Of a DNA stretch of 64,000 nucleotides, positions 1-8,312 are shown one piece after another. The stretch comes from Chitinophaga lutea (GTDB lineage: Bacteria > Bacteroidota > Bacteroidia > Chitinophagales > Chitinophagaceae). The notes beneath the pieces were generated by a model. It searched no databases and was not told the origin of the DNA. It saw only the letters and a program-made list of their open reading frames with translations. The translations under genes were made by a program, and so were the position numbers. The DNA lies in contig NZ_RPDH01000001.1 in the NCBI RefSeq assembly GCF_003813775.1, positions 2,170,001-2,234,000 of the forward strand, written 5' to 3'. The stretch's first letter is position 1; the number at the start of each line of letters is the position of its first letter.

Positions 1-9
1 CTTTGCTGA

Positions 10-765
10 TTACCATATGGCCTCCGGATCTGTGCGGAATACTGCGCCCATTTCGCCGAGCAGCGGCTGCAGAAACGCGGTGTGATATCCCTTGCGCCCG
101 CCGTAGGCCGGTTCCGTAGTGCCTGCATCCGGGAGGTTGAGGCCTGCAAGGGCCAGAATGTTATAAATCCGGTCCAACCACAGATCCTGCAAGGCTTTTT
201 CCCCGGGGTATATACCCTCCGCGACCAGTTCCTGCTCATGGTCGCCGGGCTCAAACAGGCCCAGCGCCAGCGGAAAGCAGTAGTCGAGTGCGCTTTGCAT
301 CCGGGCATAACTTTCTTCGCCGGCCCGGCACAGCTGCGAAATCCAGGCATTGGCGTGCAGGGTGTGGTATTTGATTTCGCCCTTCAGCTTTCGGGCGAGT
401 GGTTGCAACGGGGCAAAGGTGCTTTGTTCGAGCCGGCTGTAGCGCACCGCTTCGGCATGGTCGAACAAAAAATGCCGCATCAGGCTGAAGTCGTATTCGC
501 CATTGGGCAGTTCCACCAGGTGGCAGCATTTATATTCTTTTTCGTTGCGCAGGAAGGCGTACCGGTCAGGGTCGGTCCCGCCCAGCTCTTCGTGCAGCAC
601 ACGGTAGAGGGCCCAGGCATGCCCGATCTTGTCCTGCGCCATGGAAGAAAAGGCGATGTCTTCCTCCATAATGGGCCCCAGGCCCGTCCATTCCGAATTC
701 CGGTGGCCCTGTATCAGCGCGTCATCTGCCATGGCAGTGAGCAGGTAGTGGAGTGCTGGGTTCAT
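10..765 (-). CDS. paaC: 1,2-phenylacetyl-CoA epoxidase subunit PaaC
   Basis: This is the structural beta-type subunit of the multicomponent monooxygenase that turns phenylacetyl-CoA into its 1,2-epoxide in aerobic phenylacetate breakdown. The 251-residue length fits PaaC. The ferritin-like fold is suggested by helices carrying AQDKIGHAW and FDHAEAVRYSRLE. The place of a catalytic ExxH in PaaA reads KIGH here, as expected for the iron-free partner subunit. Its start overlaps the stop of paaB by 4 bases (ATGA), so the two are translationally coupled in an operon read paaA-paaB-paaC. The TAA stop lies 9 bases from the left edge, and the rest of the operon (paaD and paaE in most bacteria) is expected beyond it. 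Confidence 0.93.
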   Translation of the reverse strand: MNPALHYLLTAMADDALIQGHRNSEWTGLGPIMEEDIAFSSMAQDKIGHAWALYRVLHEELGGTDPDRYAFLRNEKEYKCCHLVELPNGEYDFSLMRHFLFDHAEAVRYSRLEQSTFAPLQPLARKLKGEIKYHTLHANAWISQLCRAGEESYARMQSALDYCFPLALGLFEPGDHEQELVAEGIYPGEKALQDLWLDRIYNILALAGLNLPDAGTTEPAYGGRKGYHTAFLQPLLGEMGAVFRTDPEAIW

Positions 766-1139
766 TCTTTTCCTGATTTTTTAAAGCGGTTGATTTTTTC
801 CATGACTTTAAATCCGCTGGCGTCGCGGTAAGTTTTATCGAGGTTGTTGGCGAACATGTCCTCATCTTCGGCGCTGAAAGCGAGGATGTCTGCACTGCGC
901 ACGACCCAGAGGTTGAAGCATTTTTTCCGGCGGGCGAATTGCTCTTTGGCAAAAACCAGCGCCAGTTGGGCGTTGGGGGCGTGTACACAGCCCACGTGCT
1001 CGTGGTGGGCGCCTCTTTTTTCCTGGTGAAATACTTCGAATACATTCCAGTTCTCACCGTCCTGCACTACTACCGGTTCTCCGGAAGCACTTAGCTGCAG
1101 GCGGTTTACGCGGGGATCTAATGATTGGTTGTTTTCCAT
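762..1139 (-). CDS. paaB: 1,2-phenylacetyl-CoA epoxidase subunit PaaB
   Basis: This is the small bridging subunit of the phenylacetyl-CoA epoxidase complex. The 125-residue protein carries the family signature region WNVFEVFHQEKRGAHHEHVG, followed by an alpha/beta stretch ending in LWVVRSADI. In the known complex PaaB holds together two PaaAC heterodimers. It lies between paaA (20-bp gap) and paaC (4-bp overlap). It is slightly longer than the roughly 95-residue proteobacterial protein because of a 20-residue N-terminal lead and a C-terminal basic tail. Confidence 0.92.
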   Translation of the reverse strand: MENNQSLDPRVNRLQLSASGEPVVVQDGENWNVFEVFHQEKRGAHHEHVGCVHAPNAQLALVFAKEQFARRKKCFNLWVVRSADILAFSAEDEDMFANNLDKTYRDASGFKVMEKINRFKKSGKE

Positions 1140-1159
1140 GCTGGTCGTTTTGCAAGTCC

Positions 1160-2158
1160 TTACGCCACCGGTGCGGCGGTTTTATCTGCCGGGTTCATGA
1201 GGGCTTTCCTTACCCAGCGGCCGTGTTCCTCTGCCCATTTCCGCACGTCGAGTCGCTCCTTGTTACAGGGGCCACCGCCATTGATCACTTTTTTGAACAG
1301 GTCCCAATCCGGGTCTGAAAATTCCCACCTGCCGGTGCTTTCGTTTTTACGGAGGTTTTCGTCGGGCAGGGTGAGGCCCAGCTCCCATATTTTCGGTACG
1401 TAGGTGTCGAGAAACTGGTTGCGCATTTCGTCGTTGCTGGCCATTTTCACTTTCCACTGCATCAGTTTTTCGCTGTGCACGGAACTTTTATCCGGCGGGC
1501 CGAAAAAGTGCATGATGGGCTGCCACCAGCGGTTGAGGGCGTCCTGCAGCATCGCGCGCTGCGCCGGCGTACCGGTGGCCAGTTCGATGAACGCATCGTG
1601 CCCCTGCTTCAGGTGAAAACTCTCTTCGTAACAAATTCTTTCCAACGCCCTGCAGTAGGGGCCGTAGGAACCTTTGGCATTGGCCACCTGGTTCACGATG
1701 GCCGCGGCGTCTATCAAAAAACCGATCACGGTTACATCTGCCCAGGTTTCAGCCGGGTAGTTAAATACGTTGGAATATTTTGATTTCCCGCTGAGCAGGT
1801 CGTTGATCATTGCTTCGCGGCTTTTGCCGAGTGTTTCCGCCGCATTGTACAGCAGTTGCCCGTGACCGATCTCGTCCTGCACCTTGGCGATCAGCGCCAG
1901 CTTCCGCTTGAACCCGGGGGCGCGGGTAATCCAGGTTCCTTCGGGCAGGGCGCCAATGATTTCAGAATGGGCGTGCTGTTCGATGAGGCGGATAAGTTGC
2001 CGCCTGTATTCGGAGGGCATCCAGTCCCCCGGCTCGATTTTTTCGCCCCGGTCGATGCGCGCTTCGAATTCCGCGAGTTTTTCCGGGTCGTCATGCAATT
2101 GCTCGTCTTTCAACTGCCGTTTGTTGGGCTCGTCAAAAATGTATCCACCGCCGTACAT
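1160..2158 (-). CDS. paaA: 1,2-phenylacetyl-CoA epoxidase catalytic subunit PaaA
   Basis: This is the catalytic di-iron subunit of phenylacetyl-CoA epoxidase. The two iron-binding ExxH motifs are visible as DEIGH and EESFH in a ferritin-like helical protein. I place the start at the ATG at 2158 (protein begins [11 protein letters not shown], 332 residues), which matches where family members begin. A reading frame open to 2257 would add 33 basic residues that look like untranslated leader. The gene heads the visible paaABC operon and is divergent from the DUF922 gene at 2272. The locus predicts growth on phenylacetate or phenylalanine-derived aromatics. Confidence 0.94.
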   Translation of the reverse strand: MYGGGYIFDEPNKRQLKDEQLHDDPEKLAEFEARIDRGEKIEPGDWMPSEYRRQLIRLIEQHAHSEIIGALPEGTWITRAPGFKRKLALIAKVQDEIGHGQLLYNAAETLGKSREAMINDLLSGKSKYSNVFNYPAETWADVTVIGFLIDAAAIVNQVANAKGSYGPYCRALERICYEESFHLKQGHDAFIELATGTPAQRAMLQDALNRWWQPIMHFFGPPDKSSVHSEKLMQWKVKMASNDEMRNQFLDTYVPKIWELGLTLPDENLRKNESTGRWEFSDPDWDLFKKVINGGGPCNKERLDVRKWAEEHGRWVRKALMNPADKTAAPVA

Positions 2159-2271
2159 GGGATGATTGTTTTGGTAATACCGTAAATTACGGATTTTTGT
2201 GCTCCCGCCCAATTCGGGTATTTGTAGGCCGATGCGCGATTTCCGGCTAATTTTCACGAACTTTATTACCT

Positions 2272-3021
2272 ATGCTTTCCGCACTTTTCACGCTGTTTTG
2301 TTTGTGCTGTACCGGTGCCGTTGAAGTCGGGCAACCGCCTGTTCCCACAGGGGGAGGAAATGCAAAGATGCATGCAGATGATCGCGGTTCGACAACAGAA
2401 AGAAAACTGACAGGAAACCCATCACCAGCGCCCGGGGCCCGTCATTTTGGATATTCACCGCAGGGAAAATCCTCTCTCGAAATCATCAAAATCATCTTCG
2501 TCGAGGATGCGCGGCCGGAAGATGAAAATTCGGACACGCTTTTTTACCACCAGCGCCCTGTGCAGGCGCGCGATTATCGCGGCGCCCCCCGCCCGGGCAG
2601 CAGAAATGAGGCGGTGAGTTTTACGAGCTTCGCTTTCGACGGCAGCTCCCGCAGGTTCCGCGACACGCTCGAAATCACCCTCATCCTGCAGGTTTTCTGG
2701 GTCAAAAGCGCCTCCTGGTCGCGCACGATGCCTCCCAGCCAGCACACGCTGGAACACGAACAAATTCATTTCGACATCACGCGCCTCGTGGCCGAGCGCT
2801 TCCGGAAAAAAATCATGCGCCTGCCGTTGACGATGGACGATCACGACAGCCGCATCCAGTTCGAATACCTCGAATCGTTCCGGGAAATGAACCGCATGCA
2901 GGAAGCTTACGACGACGAGGTGCACAGCGGCCAGAACGCGGCCCGGCAGTTGGAGTGGCGCAGGAAAATAAGGCAGGAACTGATCGGCGAAGGTGTGAAA
3001 CCGGCGGACGGAAGGATATAA
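2272..3021 (+). CDS. DUF922-like secreted zinc protease candidate
   Basis: The 249-residue protein begins with a short hydrophobic segment (residues 2-16) that could be a signal peptide. It contains HEQIH at residues 162-166 in the context TLEHEQIHFDIT, an HExxH zinc-protease motif. The motif, the length and the preceding small beta domain fit the DUF922 family, described as putative secreted zinc-dependent proteases. The N-terminal 60 residues are poor in structure and the exact start is uncertain. It is followed 10 bp later by another exported protein gene, so the two are probably co-transcribed. The substrate is unknown. Confidence 0.6.
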   Translation: MLSALFTLFCLCCTGAVEVGQPPVPTGGGNAKMHADDRGSTTERKLTGNPSPAPGARHFGYSPQGKSSLEIIKIIFVEDARPEDENSDTLFYHQRPVQARDYRGAPRPGSRNEAVSFTSFAFDGSSRRFRDTLEITLILQVFWVKSASWSRTMPPSQHTLEHEQIHFDITRLVAERFRKKIMRLPLTMDDHDSRIQFEYLESFREMNRMQEAYDDEVHSGQNAARQLEWRRKIRQELIGEGVKPADGRI

Positions 3022-3031
3022 TAATTCAAAT

Positions 3032-3499
3032 ATGAATCCGTTTTTAATATTACTGCTCCTGGTTAGCACCGCCGCCGCTGCACAACAGACCGATACGGCA
3101 AAAAGCCGTTCCATCTACCTCGTCAACGGTCTCCCGGCAGATTCTGCTGACCTCCGGGGCCTGAAAATCCGGAAGATGGACGTGATTGGCGGCCAACGTG
3201 CGATGGCCGCCGGTATGCTGCCCGGGGTACGGGTGATCGTGATCCAGCTGGAAGAACAGGAGTTCGATGTTTCCGGACTTGTGACGGATCAGCAGGGCAA
3301 ACCGCTCCGTAAGGTCAAAGCCGCATCGTCCGGTGGCGGCTACCGCAAAGCGAATATCGACAACCATGGCCGTTTTTATATTCAGGGCGTGAAGGCAGGC
3401 ACCCGCCTGAGTTTCACCCGCAAAGGCTACCAAACGGGGAAACTGGACGTTTTTAAGCAGCCGGATAGCCTGATAACCGTTAAATTACAGCGGAATTAA
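3032..3499 (+). CDS. Exported carboxypeptidase-regulatory-like domain protein
   Basis: This is a 155-residue exported protein with a clear signal peptide (hydrophobic residues 3-17, cleavage likely after AAAAA before QQTD). The C-terminal half, from about residue 78, reads as a beta-sandwich of the carboxypeptidase regulatory-like type: VSGLVTDQQGKPLRKV, then GRFYIQGVKAGTRLSF and a final LITVKLQRN. Such domains are common in Bacteroidota surface proteins and act as binding or folding modules. No catalytic residues are apparent. It sits between a DUF922-like protein and an S41 peptidase, all on the same strand with short gaps. Confidence 0.6.
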   Translation: MNPFLILLLLVSTAAAAQQTDTAKSRSIYLVNGLPADSADLRGLKIRKMDVIGGQRAMAAGMLPGVRVIVIQLEEQEFDVSGLVTDQQGKPLRKVKAASSGGGYRKANIDNHGRFYIQGVKAGTRLSFTRKGYQTGKLDVFKQPDSLITVKLQRN

Positions 3500-3530
3500 C
3501 CGCTCCATGACATTAGAAACACAGATCCAT

Positions 3531-4955
3531 ATGACAAAACGCTTAGCGCTACGGTACCTGCTTTACACCACTACGGGAATGGCCCTTTTTTCCTGCAAGA
3601 AGAATAAAACAGCCCCCGATCCCGGCCCTCAGAACGACAATAAATATGTCAACGACTGGATTTACGAGAGTATGAAGTCGGACTATTACTGGACGGATAA
3701 TATCCCATCCAATCCTGACCGCACCCAGGCGCCGGGCGATTTTTTCTACGGGCTGCTGAAACGCCCCGACGACCGCTTTTCATGGATCGTGGAGGATTAT
3801 AAAACCCTGCTGGCTTCATTGAGCGGGGTTAACAAGGAAGCGGGCTACAGCGTGTCGCTCTTTTTATTCGGGCAGTCGAAGCTGGGCGCACAAATCCAGT
3901 ATGTGAAGAAAAATTCCCCCGCAGAAGCGGCAGGCCTCAAAAGAGGCGACGTGTTCTGGGGCGTGAACGGTAAAGAATACACCTACAGCTCCGGCGCCGA
4001 CGTGGATGCATTTCTCAGCGCACTGGAACAAAATCATACCCTGCGCATTTCCAAAATAATTCCGGGCTCTGACGGTAAAGACAGCTCCACCGCTCCTGGC
4101 AACCCCATCAACCTCACCGTAGCGGAGTTTGCCGAAAACCCGGTGTACCTCGACTCGGTGTACGAAATCAACGGCAAAAAAATCGGGTACTTCATGTACA
4201 ACTTTTTTGCACCAGATAAAGGAGATTCATCCAGCCTGTACGACAATCAGGTAGATGCAGTGTTCGGCCGCCTCAAAGCCCGCGGCGTCACCTCCCTGGT
4301 GCTCGACCTACGTTACAACCCGGGCGGCGACAGCCGGTCTACCGTCAACCTGGCCAGCAATATCATAAAGGGGTTCTCGGCCGATAAGGTGTTTTTCCGC
4401 CGTGAATACAATAAAACCCTCACTGCCGAAATCACCAAGGAACTCGGCGCAGGTTATTTCATTCAGAAATTCAGCGCCGAAGCCAACAATATCGGCAACC
4501 AGCTGGACCAGGTGGTGGTACTCACCAGCCGCAGTTCCGCTTCCGCCAGCGAGCTGCTTATCAACGGCCTGCGGCCTTACATGCCCGTGGCCATCGTGGG
4601 CGATACCACCTATGGCAAAAACGTAGGGTCATGGAGCATTTACAAAACCGACGACCGCCGCAACACATGGGGGCTACAACCGATCGTGACGAAAAGTTTC
4701 AACGCCGAAGGCAAGTCTGATTACACCACGGGCTTTGTGCCGGACGTAGTAATAAAAGAAAGTTTCCGCATGGGTACGCTGGGCGACGTAAAAGAGCCAC
4801 TGCTGTATGCTGCGCTGACGAGAATACTGGGCACGCCGCCGGCTCGCATGGCGGCGGGAGAAACAACAGCCCGTAGCCTGCTGCGGTTCGTGGGAGGTTC
4901 CCAGCAACGGAAGGCCTACGCCAACCAGCTGATAGAACAAAAACCAAACTTCTGA
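3531..4955 (+). CDS. S41 family C-terminal processing peptidase (lipoprotein)
   Basis: This is a serine protease of the tail-specific/CtpA class, probably anchored to the cell envelope. I start it at 3531 (MTKRLALRYLLY) because this gives a normal lipoprotein signal ending in the lipobox Cys of ALFSC; an ATG at 3507 would add 8 residues. An N-terminal helical region is followed by a PDZ domain (AQIQYVKKNSPAEAAGLKRGD) and the S41 catalytic domain. The likely nucleophile is in SRSSASASELLINGL and the catalytic Lys in GDTTYGKNVGS. It follows the previous exported protein by about 30 bp and is closed by a strong terminator. Confidence 0.88.
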   Translation: MTKRLALRYLLYTTTGMALFSCKKNKTAPDPGPQNDNKYVNDWIYESMKSDYYWTDNIPSNPDRTQAPGDFFYGLLKRPDDRFSWIVEDYKTLLASLSGVNKEAGYSVSLFLFGQSKLGAQIQYVKKNSPAEAAGLKRGDVFWGVNGKEYTYSSGADVDAFLSALEQNHTLRISKIIPGSDGKDSSTAPGNPINLTVAEFAENPVYLDSVYEINGKKIGYFMYNFFAPDKGDSSSLYDNQVDAVFGRLKARGVTSLVLDLRYNPGGDSRSTVNLASNIIKGFSADKVFFRREYNKTLTAEITKELGAGYFIQKFSAEANNIGNQLDQVVVLTSRSSASASELLINGLRPYMPVAIVGDTTYGKNVGSWSIYKTDDRRNTWGLQPIVTKSFNAEGKSDYTTGFVPDVVIKESFRMGTLGDVKEPLLYAALTRILGTPPARMAAGETTARSLLRFVGGSQQRKAYANQLIEQKPNF

Positions 4956-4960
4956 TAGAA

Positions 4961-4990
4961 AAAAAGAGCGGCCTGAATGGGCCGCTTTTT
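4961..4990. terminator. Bidirectional Rho-independent terminator
   Basis: A GC-rich 7-bp stem (4967-4973 with 4980-4986) is closed by a 6-base loop and has A-tracts on the left and a T-tract on the right. It can therefore end transcription from both the S41 gene and the convergent M28 gene, whose stop codon it abuts. Confidence 0.85.
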
Positions 4991-5877
4991 TATTCGTTGA
5001 TCGCTTTCACCACGTTCAGGAGGGCTTGGGCGGCGTTGTAGAAAAATGTGGGATTGATGCGGCTGAATTCGTCGGAAGGCTGGTGATAGTCCGGGTGGTC
5101 TTCCACCCCGAAATAGAGAAATGGGATTTTGACTTTGTGGAACTCGTAATGGTCGCTCTGGTTCGTCCAGTTCTGGCTGCTGTCTTTTTCCTGGTCGTGC
5201 CCCATCGGCAGGCTGACCCGGCTGTTTGGCGCAACGGCCGTTATATATCGTTTCAACTGCGGGTAATGGGAGGTGCCGCACACCCACAGCTCATTTTTAT
5301 CGTTGTGGCTTACCATGTCCATATTCAGGTTGGCCACGATGCGCGCCAGCGGCACAGGCGGCCGGGCCACAAAAGCTTTGGCACCCTGTAACCCCATTTC
5401 TTCCGCATCGAATGCGGCAAAAATCAGGTTGTATTTCGGCGGGTGTGCCGCATAATATTTGGCAATGGCCAGCAGCACGGCCACGCCGGAGGCATTGTCG
5501 TCTGCCCCGTTATAGATACTGTCTTTTTCCTGGTTGGGCTTGCCGATTCCCACATGGTCGTAGTGAGCGGAAATCACGACAAAACTGTCCACCCGGCCTT
5601 TCACATAGCCATAAAGGTTTGTGCCCATGGTGCGTTTGTCGCTGCGGGTAAAATAAAAGGGCTGTTCGAAAGTATTGTTGAAAGATTGCAGCGGCACCTG
5701 CTTAAACCGGTCGAGCAAATAAAACTGCGCCATCCGGTTGCCCCGGGAACCGGCTTTGCGGCCTTCCATTTTATCGGCGGCGAGGGTTTGCACATCTTTC
5801 ATCAGCTGTGCGGAGTCGATCTGCGCAAAGGCGGAGCTGGAAATGAAACAACTCAGGGCTGTCAGGAGCTTTTTCAT
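4990..5877 (-). CDS. M28 family zinc aminopeptidase, exported
   Basis: This is a secreted di-zinc exopeptidase. A signal peptide is present (MKKLLTALSCFISSSAFA). The metal ligands of the M28 fold are all visible in order: SAHYDHVG, NGADDNASGVA, FDAEEMGLQGA (catalytic Glu pair), NLNMDMVSHN and SDHYEFH. The length of 295 residues is typical for a single-domain member. It is convergent with the S41 peptidase gene and shares its terminator. It probably releases amino acids from peptides outside the inner membrane. Confidence 0.9.
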   Translation of the reverse strand: MKKLLTALSCFISSSAFAQIDSAQLMKDVQTLAADKMEGRKAGSRGNRMAQFYLLDRFKQVPLQSFNNTFEQPFYFTRSDKRTMGTNLYGYVKGRVDSFVVISAHYDHVGIGKPNQEKDSIYNGADDNASGVAVLLAIAKYYAAHPPKYNLIFAAFDAEEMGLQGAKAFVARPPVPLARIVANLNMDMVSHNDKNELWVCGTSHYPQLKRYITAVAPNSRVSLPMGHDQEKDSSQNWTNQSDHYEFHKVKIPFLYFGVEDHPDYHQPSDEFSRINPTFFYNAAQALLNVVKAINE

Positions 5878-6027
5878 GCAGGGCTTTTTTCAAATGTAAG
5901 CAATCCGCCGGAAGGAACTGCAGGCGGGGTTTGAATATTCGAATCAGCATGATGGCGAAGTTGAGGCAATCCTGTTTTCCTGCTAACAGGAAAAGGTCGA
6001 AATACCGTCAACGGGAAATCCGCTCGC

Positions 6028-8154
6028 TTATTTGAATATTTCGTACACGATAAAACTGCAGATATACGCCAGTGCCGTCATGTACACGAACTGGATGATG
6101 GGATATTTCCAGCTTTTGGTTTCACGTTTTACGATGGCCAGCGTGCTCATGCACTGCATGGCAAAGGCATAAAAAATCATGAGGGAAAGGCCCGTCGCCA
6201 GCGTATACACCGGCGTTCCGTCGATGCGGGTGGCTGATGCCATCTTTTCACGGAGGGTTGCATCTGTTTCATCGGCTTCGCCTACACTGTAGAGGGTAGC
6301 CATCGTGCCCACAAATACTTCTCTCGCAGCGAAAGAAGTAATCAGTGCAATACCGATTTTCCAATCGAAGCCGAGCGGTTTTACCACGGGCTCGATCGCA
6401 TGGCCGAGAATGCCGGCGTACGAGGCAGACAATTTTTCAGACTGGAACTGGTGGTCGATGTCGGCAAGCTGTACGCTGTCTGTAGTTTGCGCCTGTAACT
6501 GTTCATATTTGGTATGCACGGCATCCATTTTCCCTGAAGGGCCGTAAGAAGCCAGGAACCAGAGAACGATGGAAATGATCATGATCACCTTGCCGGCATC
6601 CGTCACGAATATTTTTGCTTTCTCTACCATGGTGGTGCCTACGTTTTTCCAGCGCGGCGCGCGGTATACGGGCAGTTCCATGATGAAATAACTTTTTTCC
6701 CTGATTTTCACGAACAGCTTCATCACCGCCGCTACCAGCACCGCCATAAAAAAGCCCAGCAGGTAAAGGATCATCATCGCCAGGCCCTGCAGGCTCATAA
6801 AGCCGAGCACGGCTTTGTCAGGGATGACGAGGGCGATCATGATGGTATAAATGGGCAGGCGCGCGGAGCAGCTCATCAGCGGGGTGATCATGATGGTGAT
6901 GAGGCGTTCTTTCCGGTTTTCGATATTCCGGGCGGCCATGATAGCCGGCACGGCGCAGGCCACACCACTGATGAGGGGCATCACGGATTTGCCGTTCAGG
7001 CCCACCTGGCGCATCAGCCGGTCTGTCAGGAAACTGATGCGCGCCATGTAGCCCGTATCTTCCAGAACCGTGATCAGCCCGAACAAAATCATGATCTGAG
7101 GAATGAACACTGCAATGCCGCCCAAACCGGCGATGATGCCGTTGATGAAAATATCGCTCAGCTGATTGTCCGGCAATACATTCGAAAGCCAGCCACTGAG
7201 TGAGCCGAAACCTGCGTCTATCAGGTCCATCGGGTAGGAGGCCAGCCAGAAAATGCTCTGGAACAGCAAAAACAATACGGCCAGCAAAATCGCATAGCCC
7301 CAGAAGCGGTGGAGCAGGAGGTTGTCTATCCGTTCGGTTTGCAGCTGCTGTTGGAGGGGATCGGTCTCTACCACGGTACCATGCATGATTTGTTTGATGC
7401 GGGCATACCGTTGCATGATCTCTTCACCCTGTACCTTGGTTTTATTGAAATTATTTTTTTGCAGCAGCTCACGTACCGCCGCCTGTTTGTGTTTATCCAG
7501 AAACGTCAGTTCGTCGTAATTTACCGCCACGTGCAATGCAGCATAGTCGCTCCTGAGCGGCAACAGTTGGTTCAATTCGTGTACCACCGCCGGTGCCAGC
7601 GCATGGTTTTCGATGAAGTCCCTCGCAGGAGCGCCGAATTTTTCCTGCGCGATTAGCTCGATGTTTTTTTTCAGCGCGGGAAGGCCTTTGTTTTTCCGGG
7701 GATTGATGGCCACCACCGGCACGCCCAGTTCACGCTCGAGGCCGGCGAGATCTATCTCCACACCCTTTTTCTTGGCCAGGTCCATCATGGTCAACCCGAT
7801 AATCACAGGCATTTTCAGGTCGATGATCTGGGAGCAGAAGAGCAGGTTTCTTTTGAGGTTGGAGGCATCGGCGATGATCAGCACCATGTCGGGCCGGTCT
7901 TTGCCGGAGGGGTTCAGGAGCACGTCGTAGGTCACAAATTCATCCGCACTTTTGGGATACAGGCTGTAGGTACCGGGCAGGTCAATGATATTCGCCTCCA
8001 ATTGCTGGGAAATGCGGGCAGTACCAGTCTTTTTGTCGACCGTAACACCAGGGAAATTACTCACCTTCTGGTTTAAACCGGTGAGCGCATTAAAAAGAGA
8101 GCTTTTACCACTGTTTGGATTCCCTACCAGTGCAATATTAATTGGTACCTTCAT
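6028..8154 (-). CDS. feoB: Ferrous iron transporter FeoB
   Basis: This is an inner-membrane ferrous iron permease with an N-terminal GTPase domain. The start at 8154 (MKVPINIALVGNPNSGKSS) is chosen because the G1 motif must be near the N terminus; the 30 residues read upstream are not family-like. G motifs visible are GNPNSGKSS, DLPGTY and a later TMMDLAKKKGV segment for base recognition. The second half holds the two Gate-type membrane modules, with multiple transmembrane segments. Total length is 708 residues. No FeoA domain is fused and no feoA is adjacent; a stand-alone feoA lies about 32 kb away at 40473. Confidence 0.95.
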   Translation of the reverse strand: MKVPINIALVGNPNSGKSSLFNALTGLNQKVSNFPGVTVDKKTGTARISQQLEANIIDLPGTYSLYPKSADEFVTYDVLLNPSGKDRPDMVLIIADASNLKRNLLFCSQIIDLKMPVIIGLTMMDLAKKKGVEIDLAGLERELGVPVVAINPRKNKGLPALKKNIELIAQEKFGAPARDFIENHALAPAVVHELNQLLPLRSDYAALHVAVNYDELTFLDKHKQAAVRELLQKNNFNKTKVQGEEIMQRYARIKQIMHGTVVETDPLQQQLQTERIDNLLLHRFWGYAILLAVLFLLFQSIFWLASYPMDLIDAGFGSLSGWLSNVLPDNQLSDIFINGIIAGLGGIAVFIPQIMILFGLITVLEDTGYMARISFLTDRLMRQVGLNGKSVMPLISGVACAVPAIMAARNIENRKERLITIMITPLMSCSARLPIYTIMIALVIPDKAVLGFMSLQGLAMMILYLLGFFMAVLVAAVMKLFVKIREKSYFIMELPVYRAPRWKNVGTTMVEKAKIFVTDAGKVIMIISIVLWFLASYGPSGKMDAVHTKYEQLQAQTTDSVQLADIDHQFQSEKLSASYAGILGHAIEPVVKPLGFDWKIGIALITSFAAREVFVGTMATLYSVGEADETDATLREKMASATRIDGTPVYTLATGLSLMIFYAFAMQCMSTLAIVKRETKSWKYPIIQFVYMTALAYICSFIVYEIFK

Positions 8155-8244
8155 CCTTATCTGATCTCCTGATTTTTGAATATGCAAAACTAGCAATAAT
8201 AAGGGTACCGGAGTGATCGGATCGGGAAAATTACGTTGTAACAC

Positions 8245-8271
8245 GAAAAAACCGCGGTGGATACCGCGGTT
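8245..8271 (-). terminator. Terminator of the padR-pspC operon
   Basis: A perfect 9-bp stem (8250-8258 with 8263-8271) with a 4-base loop is followed on the minus strand by a T-run. It lies just downstream of the PspC-domain gene and upstream of feoB. Confidence 0.85.
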
Positions 8272-8312
8272 CTTCAGTTTATTGAAACTAAACTTATTGT
8301 GACGATTTATTG